From assembly GCA_013330975.1 (NCBI GenBank), contig DUHG01000001.1, positions 1 to 5,743 on the forward strand: DNA of 5,743 bases, written 5' to 3'. Within the stretch, counting starts at the first letter, position 1. Every line of letters begins with the position of its first letter. Shown here in pieces: positions 1 through 4,880 of the stretch. The position numbers and the translations under genes are program-made. The notes beneath the pieces were generated by a model, which did not search any database, was not told the DNA's origin, and was given only the letters and a program-made list of their open reading frames with translations. Source of the stretch: Candidatus Bathyarchaeota archaeon. Lineage in GTDB: Archaea; Thermoproteota; Bathyarchaeia; Bathyarchaeales; Bathycorpusculaceae.

Positions 1-1
1 G

Positions 2-520
2 AAGGGTAGTCGTTTCATTCGCGAGTTTGCCAAGCTGACGAGCTCCCCCAGTATGGCTGTGGTCGATCTGCGTGAGTTTCCAATTCCTGTTCGAGTTGAG
101 TATCTATGCAGAGCCATTCAAGGCGAAGTTGTCGCGGTCAAAGACAAATACATCAAAGAAGTAAACGGGTATACCGTCGTCGATAGCAGAAAAGCTGTTG
201 AAACGCTTTCAGGGTTGGAATACGTTCAACTCTTCGGGGCTACAACTGACAGAGCATTGGTCTTCACGAATGTGGATGGTAGTAGCTTGCCAATGATGAT
301 CGTGCGGGTCAGCAATTTGAAGCCTCGAGTCGTGATTTTTCATCGGACGCAACCCGACGAGTATGCTACGAAACTGGCTGAATACGAGCAGATACCGCTG
401 ATATATTCTGCAGCTCCTAGTGTTGAACAGCTAGTAAAATCACTACGCAAACTGTACCGTATTGCCATGCGAATAAAGCTGGGTAGAAGGGTGAAGCCAC
501 CACCAAAGATCAGCGCATGA
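2..520 (+). CDS. 3' part of an unrecognised protein, possibly a transcriptional regulator effector domain
   Basis: The reading frame is open from the first complete codon (base 2) to TGA at 518-520, giving 172 residues. The first ATG in the window is at 53, but 17 codons before it are open with no stop, so the gene most likely begins upstream. The first visible residues (KGSRFIREFAKL) resemble the end of a winged-helix domain, where a lysine-glycine turn is followed by a helix. This suggests the missing part is a DNA-binding domain, which is inference only. The visible part reads as an alpha/beta domain: strands around VVIFH and IPLIYS alternate with helices, followed by a basic tail (RIKLGRRVKPPPK). 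The strand-helix-strand pattern with 'IPLIYS' loosely recalls DRTGG-type folds, but I see no diagnostic motif. There are no membrane segments and no cysteine cluster (one Cys only). The next gene starts 131 bases later, so cotranscription is uncertain. I do not recognise the family. Confidence 0.7.
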   Translation, partial: KGSRFIREFAKLTSSPSMAVVDLREFPIPVRVEYLCRAIQGEVVAVKDKYIKEVNGYTVVDSRKAVETLSGLEYVQLFGATTDRALVFTNVDGSSLPMMIVRVSNLKPRVVIFHRTQPDEYATKLAEYEQIPLIYSAAPSVEQLVKSLRKLYRIAMRIKLGRRVKPPPKISA

Positions 521-585
521 ATATTGAGAAGTTAATTTTAAAATGCACGTAACGTTTCAAGAACAAAAACATGTGGCTATTTGGC

Positions 586-600
586 AAAACTCCTTAAATT
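586..600 (+). promoter_or_regulatory. Possible archaeal BRE/TATA promoter of ilvD
   Basis: An A-rich BRE-like stretch (AAAACT, 586-591) precedes CTTAAATT (593-600), a reasonable archaeal TATA box. Transcription would begin near 620-626, leaving a leader of about 25-30 bases before the ilvD ATG at 652. The match is modest in AT-rich DNA, and no alternative is clearly better. Confidence 0.35.
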
Positions 601-603
601 ACC

Positions 604-620
604 CAATTGCGAAATAATTG
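604..620. repeat. Short inverted repeat upstream of ilvD
   Basis: CAATT (604-608) and AATTG (616-620) form perfect 5-base arms around a 7-base spacer. It sits between the proposed TATA box and the proposed transcription start, where a bound repressor would block initiation. Arms this short and AT-rich can occur by chance, so an operator role is only a possibility. Confidence 0.2.
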
Positions 621-651
621 TCACAAATGAGCTTACAAGGGATGCTAGAGG

Positions 652-2280
652 ATGAGGAGCGACGAAATAAAACACGGCGTTGAACGCGCAGCACACCGCG
701 CTCTGCTAAGAGCGTGTGGTTTGACCAACAGCGGCTTATCTAAACCATTCATCGGGATAGCGAACAGCTACACCACAATTGTCCCTGGCCACATACATCT
801 GAGACAGTTGGCGGAAGCCGCCAGTGAAGGGATCCTTGCCTCAGGAGGAACACCGTTCGAATTCAACACCATAGCAGTATGCGATGGCTTGGCAATGGGG
901 CACGAGGGCATGCGATTCTCCCTACCCAGTCGGGAACTAATTGCTGATTCTGTGGAGGTCATGGCACAGGCACACCGCCTAGACGGTTTAGTCCTAATTA
1001 GCAATTGTGACAAGGTAACGCCTGGAATGCTGATGGCGGCAGCTCGTCTAGACATTCCTGCGATATCTCTTACGGGAGGTGCAATGGTCTCGGGGACGTT
1101 CAATGATGAAAAAATCGGTGTAAACACTGTTTTTGAAGCTATTGGAAAAGTCTATTCAGGCAAAATGGCGCCTGAAGAGTTAGAACTCTTGGAAAGCATC
1201 GCATGTCCAGGCTGTGGATCATGCAATGGGATGTTCACAGCCAACACTATGGCCTGTCTGACAGAGGCACTTGGTATGTCGCTACCGGGATGTGCAACCT
1301 CGCTGGCAACCAGCGCGAAGAAGCAGCGCATAGCCAAAGAAACGGGTCAACAGATAGTTAATCTCGTCCAGGACAACTTGCTTCCTTCACGTATTCTCAC
1401 AAACGACGCGTTCGAGAATGCCGTGGCGGTTGATATGGCGCTTGGTGGCAGCACAAATAGTGTCCTTCATCTTTCGGCAATTGCTAGGGAAGTGGGAATA
1501 GCGCTTTCGCTTGCGAAATACGATGAAATAGGCAGAAAAGTTCCACATCTATGCAGTTTGGTGCCTAGTGGACCATTTGATGTAGAGGACTTGGATAAGG
1601 CTGGTGGGATTCGAGCATTGATGAAGGAACTGAAACCGTTACTACATGTTGATTCGCTTTCTGTGACAGGAAAGATGCTGAATGAAGAATTAAAGAATGT
1701 CAAAGTCCTGAATCGGGGGGTGATTCGTCCTTTGGAGAAGCCTGTTCATGATTCTGGCGGAATTGCCATCCTTTCTGGAAATCTTGCGCCAGCAGGTGCG
1801 GTTGTCAAAACCGTTGCTGTTTCGGCTGGAATGCTAAAACACGTCGGGTCTGCACGCGTCTTTGATTCAGAGCGTGAGGCGGTCCAGGCGATGCGAAAAC
1901 AGTTGATTGCGGCTGGCGATGTTGTAGTTATTCGTTATGAAGGTCCGGTCGGTGGTCCTGGAATGCCGGAGATGCTTGTGCCAACAGCCACAATTTCAGG
2001 CATGGGCATGAGTGAGTCTGTGGCTTTGATCACAGACGGACGTTTTTCTGGGGCGACTCGCGGTCCTTGTGTTGGTCATGTTGCTCCTGAAGCTGCAGTT
2101 GGTGGTCCGATCGCGATTTTGCGCGATGGTGATGTTATTGAAGTTGATATCCCCAGTCGGAAGTTGAACGTGCGGCTACCTGAATCGGAGATTGCAGGGC
2201 GATTGGCTCTGTGGAAGCCGAGACCCAAAAAGATTACCAAAGGTTACCTTGGCAGATACGTGCCAACATCAATGGAATAA
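652..2280 (+). CDS. ilvD: Dihydroxy-acid dehydratase
   Basis: This cytoplasmic iron-sulfur enzyme (EC 4.2.1.9) dehydrates 2,3-dihydroxy-isovalerate and 2,3-dihydroxy-3-methylvalerate to 2-ketoisovalerate and 2-keto-3-methylvalerate, the third common step of valine, leucine and isoleucine synthesis. It is a full IlvD/Edd-family protein of 542 residues. The N-terminus ([16 protein letters not shown]) matches the usual family start, which fixes ATG 652. Cluster cysteines expected for the family are visible: Cys77 in AVCDG, Cys119 in NCDK, and Cys191 in the CPGCGSCNG motif (185-193). Asp120-Lys121 fit the magnesium site, where the lysine is carbamylated in studied relatives. DGRFSG (462-467) carries the catalytic serine at 466, followed by ATRGPC. 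One oddity: the protein ends [12 protein letters not shown] and lacks the usual last ten or so residues (an SAxxGA-like tail). There is no clear Shine-Dalgarno motif. The membrane regulator begins 56 bases downstream. Confidence 0.97.
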   Translation: MRSDEIKHGVERAAHRALLRACGLTNSGLSKPFIGIANSYTTIVPGHIHLRQLAEAASEGILASGGTPFEFNTIAVCDGLAMGHEGMRFSLPSRELIADSVEVMAQAHRLDGLVLISNCDKVTPGMLMAAARLDIPAISLTGGAMVSGTFNDEKIGVNTVFEAIGKVYSGKMAPEELELLESIACPGCGSCNGMFTANTMACLTEALGMSLPGCATSLATSAKKQRIAKETGQQIVNLVQDNLLPSRILTNDAFENAVAVDMALGGSTNSVLHLSAIAREVGIALSLAKYDEIGRKVPHLCSLVPSGPFDVEDLDKAGGIRALMKELKPLLHVDSLSVTGKMLNEELKNVKVLNRGVIRPLEKPVHDSGGIAILSGNLAPAGAVVKTVAVSAGMLKHVGSARVFDSEREAVQAMRKQLIAAGDVVVIRYEGPVGGPGMPEMLVPTATISGMGMSESVALITDGRFSGATRGPCVGHVAPEAAVGGPIAILRDGDVIEVDIPSRKLNVRLPESEIAGRLALWKPRPKKITKGYLGRYVPTSME

Positions 2281-2298
2281 TGCTTCTGTAGGGAATAC

Positions 2299-2308
2299 GT
2301 TTAAATCT
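2299..2308 (+). promoter_or_regulatory. TATA-like box of the membrane regulator gene
   Basis: GTTTAAATC lies about 30-38 bases before the ATG at 2337. A start site 25 or so bases downstream of the box would give a transcript with almost no leader. That agrees with the lack of any Shine-Dalgarno motif in front of this ATG. Leaderless mRNAs are common in archaea. The box itself is a modest match. Confidence 0.35.
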
Positions 2309-2313
2309 TTGTA

Positions 2314-2334
2314 AGATATCTCTTTTAAAGATAT
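2314..2334. repeat. Inverted/direct repeat overlapping the start of the membrane regulator gene; candidate operator
   Basis: AGATATCT (2314-2321) is a perfect palindrome. Its first six bases, AGATAT, recur at 2329-2334, 15 bases further on. ATATCT (2316-2321) and AGATAT (2329-2334) also form an inverted repeat around CTTTTAA, with CTTT-T-AAAG at 2322-2330 nested within. The element lies between the TATA-like box and the ATG, the classic position for autorepression by a DNA-binding product. The region is AT-rich, so part of the symmetry may be chance. Confidence 0.3.
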
Positions 2335-2336
2335 AA

Positions 2337-2915
2337 ATGCGCAGGATTTATCTTTTCTTAATCATTCTGATCGTTTCACTTGCATCCTTGACGTTCCTTG
2401 TAGTCCTAGGCATCAATGTTTTAGCTGCTGCTCAGCAGTCGCCTTATAGCTGGATGAGCGGAATGTGGGGCAGTGGAATGGATGGCATGATGGGCGGAAC
2501 TTCTCAGTTCTCCGCTTTGCCGTTTTTTGGCATAGCGTTCATTGTTCTCGTCGGCGTGTCTGTTATTGGCTTCATTGGGATAGCATACTACGTTGCTCTC
2601 CCCGAGCTGAATACAGGTGTGAGACAAGCAGCTTCTGGCGTTGCTGTCAACAGCAACCTCAAGATTCAGCCAAACAAAGCTTGTGCACCACTGGAGTCGG
2701 TGTCAAAAACTCTGTCGGATGACGAACGCAAAGTCGTTGATGTTTTAGAAGCTCATGATGGGCAGTATCTACAGAAGTACGTGAGGAAAGAAGCAGAACT
2801 AAGCAGACTGCAGACGCACAGAATTGTTGCCAGACTGTCTGCACGTGGGATCGTCACCCTAGCGAAGACTGGCAACACAAATCAGGTAATGCTTGCAGAC
2901 TGGCTGAGAGAATGA
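2337..2915 (+). CDS. Membrane-anchored winged-helix protein with a methionine-rich external loop
   Basis: The 192-residue protein has three parts. A hydrophobic segment at about residues 5-31 follows a basic MRR start; it could be a membrane helix or a signal peptide cleaved after VLAAA. A short loop (32-60) contains SWMSGMWGSGMDGMMGG, with Met40, 43, 48, 51 and 52. A second membrane helix spans about 63-88. After a linker, residues 125-192 (LSDDERKVVDVLEAHDG onward) read as a winged helix: a recognition helix near SRLQTHRIVARLSARG and a wing near TLAKTGNTNQVML. By the positive-inside rule the loop faces out and the winged helix is cytoplasmic. This matches the archaeal membrane-associated proteins with a C-terminal MarR-like domain (COG2512-like, from memory). 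It may be a one-component membrane sensor. The methionines suggest soft-metal binding, such as Cu(I), but this is inference. ATG 2337 has no Shine-Dalgarno motif. It lies between ilvD and leuA on the same strand; its target is unknown. Confidence 0.85.
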   Translation: MRRIYLFLIILIVSLASLTFLVVLGINVLAAAQQSPYSWMSGMWGSGMDGMMGGTSQFSALPFFGIAFIVLVGVSVIGFIGIAYYVALPELNTGVRQAASGVAVNSNLKIQPNKACAPLESVSKTLSDDERKVVDVLEAHDGQYLQKYVRKEAELSRLQTHRIVARLSARGIVTLAKTGNTNQVMLADWLRE

Positions 2916-2916
2916 C

Positions 2917-2927
2917 TTTGTTTTCTT
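2917..2927 (+). terminator. T-rich tract after the membrane regulator gene
   Basis: TTTGTTTTCTT starts two bases after the TGA at 2913-2915. Archaeal RNA polymerase can terminate on T-rich non-template tracts without a hairpin, so this is a plausible terminator that would separate this gene from leuA. No stem-loop precedes it. Confidence 0.35.
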
Positions 2928-2998
2928 CCAAGGAATTGCCTAGCATGTTTGCCAATGGTACACGGTTCTATCTCCAGTTTTCTAAGCAATTTCTACAT

Positions 2999-3013
2999 CG
3001 TAAATCTTATATG
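2999..3013 (+). promoter_or_regulatory. BRE/TATA promoter of leuA
   Basis: CGTAAAT (2999-3005), acceptable as a BRE, is followed by CTTATATG (3006-3013), the best TATA box in the window. A start near 3035-3041 is expected. That is only a few bases before the possible GTG at 3043, about 15 before the ATG at 3054 and about 20 before the open leuA frame at 3058. This supports translation beginning close to 3043-3061 rather than at the far-downstream TTG at 3181. Confidence 0.5.
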
Positions 3014-3014
3014 C

Positions 3015-3035
3015 CTGCTTTTGCCTCTGCTTTTG
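3015..3035 (+). repeat. Tandem CTGCTTTTG repeat just downstream of the leuA TATA box
   Basis: CTGCTTTTG occurs at 3015-3023 and again at 3027-3035, a 12-base period close to one helical turn. The copies fill the space between the TATA box and the expected start site. They could be a regulator site or a pyrimidine-rich pausing or terminating tract. Chance is also possible because the surrounding strand is pyrimidine-rich. Confidence 0.3.
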
Positions 3036-3057
3036 TTTGTGAGTGGCTGTAAAATGA

Positions 3058-4578
3058 GGTATCACTTTATTAGATCGCTTTGCTGATCGGATCAGAGTTT
3101 TTGACACTACCCTACGAGACGGTGAACAGACCCCTGGAGTTTCTCTGACACCCGAGAATAAGCTTCGCATAGCTCAGCGGTTGGATGATTTGGGCGTAGA
3201 TGTTATTGAGGCTGGCTTCGCTGCAGTCTCCGACGGAGAAATGGAATCTGTAAAACTCATCGCTGAAGCTGGTTTGAAGGCGGAGATTTGCAGCGCTTCT
3301 CGCGGTACAATTGGCGATATTGATGCTGTAGCCAAGGCTGGAGCTGACAGTATTCATCTTATTATTCCTGTTTCTGACTTACACATAGAAGCCAAGTTGA
3401 AGAAGACCCGTGAACAGGTCTTGCAGATAACCCAGGATATGGTCAAACACGCCAAGAACTGCGGGCTAGTTGTAGAGCTTTCAGCTGAGGATGCCACGCG
3501 CGCCGATGTTGCCTATCTGAAAAAAGTTTTCTCAGTCGGAATCGAAGCTGGCGCAGACAGAATTGTGGCTTGCGACACTGTCGGGGTCTTGACTCCTGAA
3601 CGGAGTTACAGGTTGTTTGCTGACCTAAGAAACTCCCTCGAAATCCCTATAGTTAGCGTGCACTGCCACAACGACTTTGGCATGGCTGTAGCAAATACAA
3701 TTGCTGCACTTCGAGCAGGGACGAACCAGTTTCACGCAACCATAAACGGTTTGGGTGAACGAGCTGGAAATGCTTCATTGGAAGAGATCGTAGTTTCGCT
3801 AATTGCGCTGCATAAGCAGAAGCTCAACATAAAGACCGAACAGCTATATGCGATCTCGCAGTTTGTCTCGCGTTTAACTGGCGTTTATGTGCAACCGAAT
3901 AAGGCAATTGTCGGTGAAAACGCGTTCACACATGAGTCTGGCATTCATACCCAAGGAATGCTGGCCCATTCTGGCACCTACGAGCCAATCGCGCCTGAAC
4001 TTGTGGGGGGTACCCGGAGATTGGCTCCAGGAAAACATTCCGGCTCAGCAGGCATAAAAGCAGCTCTGGAAGATATGGGCTTAAAAGTGGGCGAGGAACC
4101 TCTGAAGGAGATTTTCCAGCGTGTCAAAGCAGTTGGAGACAAAGGCAAAACAGTAACCGACGCTGATTTGCTAGCAATTGCTGAGTCAGTGTTAGGTTTG
4201 AGCAAGGAGAAGCCAATTCAATTGCTTGAGGTTACAGTAGTCAGCGGTAACACTGTAACGCCAACTGCTTCTGTTCGGCTTAAGCTGAATGGGAGGGAAG
4301 TGAGTGGCGCAGACATGGGCGTAGGTCCTGTTGATGCTGCGATAAATGCTGTTAAGCAAGCTATCGCTGAAGTGGAACCGATTCATCTGGAACAATACAA
4401 TGTCAAAGCGATCACTGGTGGAACAGATGCCATGGTTGAGGTCATGGTTCGAATGCGCAAGGGCAATCGAACAGCCACAGCGATGGGTGTCCGAGAAGAT
4501 ATTGTGATGGCGAGCATGGACGCAGTTCTGGGCTGCATGAACGTTCTGACAACAGATTATAACAGCAAAAAGAAATAG
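3058..4578 (+). CDS. leuA: 2-isopropylmalate synthase (or citramalate synthase), start codon unresolved
   Basis: This enzyme condenses acetyl-CoA with 2-ketoisovalerate to form 2-isopropylmalate, the first step of leucine synthesis; archaeal relatives that use pyruvate are citramalate synthases. From 3058 the frame encodes 506 residues, the usual family length. The HMGL-like barrel shows FDTTLRDGEQTPGVSL (3100-3147; metal-ligand Asp at 3118), HCHNDFG (3661-3681; both His bind metal) and NGLGERAGNASLEE (3745-3786; Asn at 3769). AGNA rather than a homocitrate-synthase pattern argues against that relative. A C-terminal LeuA dimer/allosteric domain runs from about 4210 (PIQLLEVTVVSG) to 4560 and probably binds the end product. 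The odd point: TGA at 3055-3057 closes the frame upstream, and no ATG, GTG or TTG exists until TTG 3181, which would remove the catalytic first strand. ATG 3054 is one frame off, and GTG 3043 is in frame but followed by that TGA. Leucine synthesis is favoured by the ilvD/ilvB context, but the substrate cannot be fixed by eye. Confidence 0.88.
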   Translation, partial: GITLLDRFADRIRVFDTTLRDGEQTPGVSLTPENKLRIAQRLDDLGVDVIEAGFAAVSDGEMESVKLIAEAGLKAEICSASRGTIGDIDAVAKAGADSIHLIIPVSDLHIEAKLKKTREQVLQITQDMVKHAKNCGLVVELSAEDATRADVAYLKKVFSVGIEAGADRIVACDTVGVLTPERSYRLFADLRNSLEIPIVSVHCHNDFGMAVANTIAALRAGTNQFHATINGLGERAGNASLEEIVVSLIALHKQKLNIKTEQLYAISQFVSRLTGVYVQPNKAIVGENAFTHESGIHTQGMLAHSGTYEPIAPELVGGTRRLAPGKHSGSAGIKAALEDMGLKVGEEPLKEIFQRVKAVGDKGKTVTDADLLAIAESVLGLSKEKPIQLLEVTVVSGNTVTPTASVRLKLNGREVSGADMGVGPVDAAINAVKQAIAEVEPIHLEQYNVKAITGGTDAMVEVMVRMRKGNRTATAMGVREDIVMASMDAVLGCMNVLTTDYNSKKK

Positions 4579-4650
4579 CTTTCAAGCAGAAACAAGTAAC
4601 ACGCGATGTATTCGACGCAAGAAGTCGAGCATGTTTTTGTGCACCATAAT

Positions 4651-4662
4651 CTTTTTATTGTT
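4651..4662 (+). terminator. T-rich tract after leuA
   Basis: CTTTTTATTGTT lies about 75 bases after the leuA stop. It contains a run of five T and no preceding stem-loop, which fits archaeal intrinsic termination on T tracts. It would separate leuA from ilvB transcription. Confidence 0.35.
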
Positions 4663-4715
4663 ACAGAAACGTAGGTTTAATGCTGTTCGTGAAGGTTTCG
4701 CGGAGTAACTTGAAA

Positions 4716-4795
4716 TGAGGGATCGCCACCTCAATAGCTGGGATCGCCGGGTACCGGCAGAGCGTTTTATTTAGGTTCTCCTCTGAGATTAACCT
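4716..4795 (+). repeat. Cluster of three short potential hairpins with a duplicated 9-mer, upstream of ilvB
   Basis: Three stems can be drawn by eye. TGAGG (4716-4720) pairs with CCTCA (4729-4733). GCCGG (4746-4750) pairs with CCGGC (4754-4758) around a 3-base loop, with outer CTG/CAG at 4738-4740 and 4757-4760 possibly closing it. AGGTT (4773-4777) pairs with AACCT (4791-4795) with CTC/GAG inside. GGGATCGCC occurs at 4719-4727 and again at 4740-4748. The region is more GC-rich than the surrounding intergenic DNA. It may be a structured transcript, protein-binding sites or a relic; no known riboswitch class is recognised. Confidence 0.35.
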
Positions 4796-4800
4796 GACAG

Positions 4801-4846
4801 TTACAAATAAATTCTTGAATCCCCATTTTCCACAGAACAATTCAAG
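4801..4846 (+). promoter_or_regulatory. Possible ilvB promoter with an overlapping inverted repeat
   Basis: An AT-rich box (ACAAATAAATT, about 4803-4812) could serve as a weak TATA element with initiation near 4833-4838. CTTGAAT (4814-4820) and ATTCAAG (4840-4846) form a perfect 7-base inverted repeat with a 19-base spacer around that site. The centre-to-centre distance of 26 bases is about two and a half helical turns. The repeat could be an operator for a dimeric regulator or a stem in the mRNA leader. Confidence 0.3.
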
Positions 4847-4863
4847 TCGTTTTGCAGCAATAG

Positions 4864-4869
4864 AAGGAG
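4864..4869 (+). promoter_or_regulatory. Shine-Dalgarno motif of ilvB
   Basis: AAGGAG is the clearest ribosome-binding motif in the window. It lies 11 bases before ATG 4881 and 4 bases before ATG 4874. The 4874 frame encodes only six residues before TAA 4892-4894, so the motif supports 4881 as the ilvB start. The next in-frame ATG at 4896 is too far downstream to be served by it. Confidence 0.6.
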
Positions 4870-4880
4870 CAACATGAAGA

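Larger units (their letters stand above)
4579..4880 (+). other. 302-base non-coding region between leuA and ilvB
   Basis: This is the longest gene-free stretch in the window. It contains a T-rich tract soon after leuA (about 4651-4662), a cluster of potential hairpins with a duplicated GGGATCGCC (4716-4795), an AT-rich promoter-like stretch (4801-4812), a 7-base inverted repeat (4814-4846) and a Shine-Dalgarno motif (4864-4869). The + strand holds only tiny ATG frames of 22, 12 and 19 codons (4606-4674, starting at 4680, and 4715-4774). None is rich in Leu, Ile or Val as an attenuator peptide would be. I see no tRNA or known small RNA. Confidence 0.6.

Noticed and set aside
517..552. ATGA-overlapping 11-codon frame (MNIEKLILKCT) at the end of the first gene
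   Set aside because: Stop-start overlap is attractive, but eleven codons with no recognisable content are easily random.
768..1703. Reverse-strand open frames inside ilvD (768-1127, 1152-1337, 1467-1703)
   Set aside because: They lie wholly opposite a well-supported gene and their translations show no recognisable motifs.
2465..2722. Alternative + frame of 85 codons inside the membrane regulator gene
   Set aside because: The frame starting at 2337 shows ordered membrane segments and a winged helix; this one has no coherent domain.
2945..3052. A 35-codon + strand frame (MFANGTRFYLQFSKQF...) ending two bases before ATG 3054
   Set aside because: It overlaps the best TATA box and the expected leuA start site, has no ribosome-binding motif, and its composition follows the pyrimidine-rich DNA. 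I could not support it as a gene.
3181..4578. leuA starting at TTG 3181
   Set aside because: This would delete the FDTTLRDGEQTPG strand with its metal-ligand aspartate. Homologous coding clearly continues upstream to about 3061.
4606..4774. Tiny + strand frames as a possible attenuator leader peptide for ilvB
   Set aside because: None is enriched in Leu, Ile or Val, and ribosome-coupled attenuation of the bacterial ilv type is not established for archaea.
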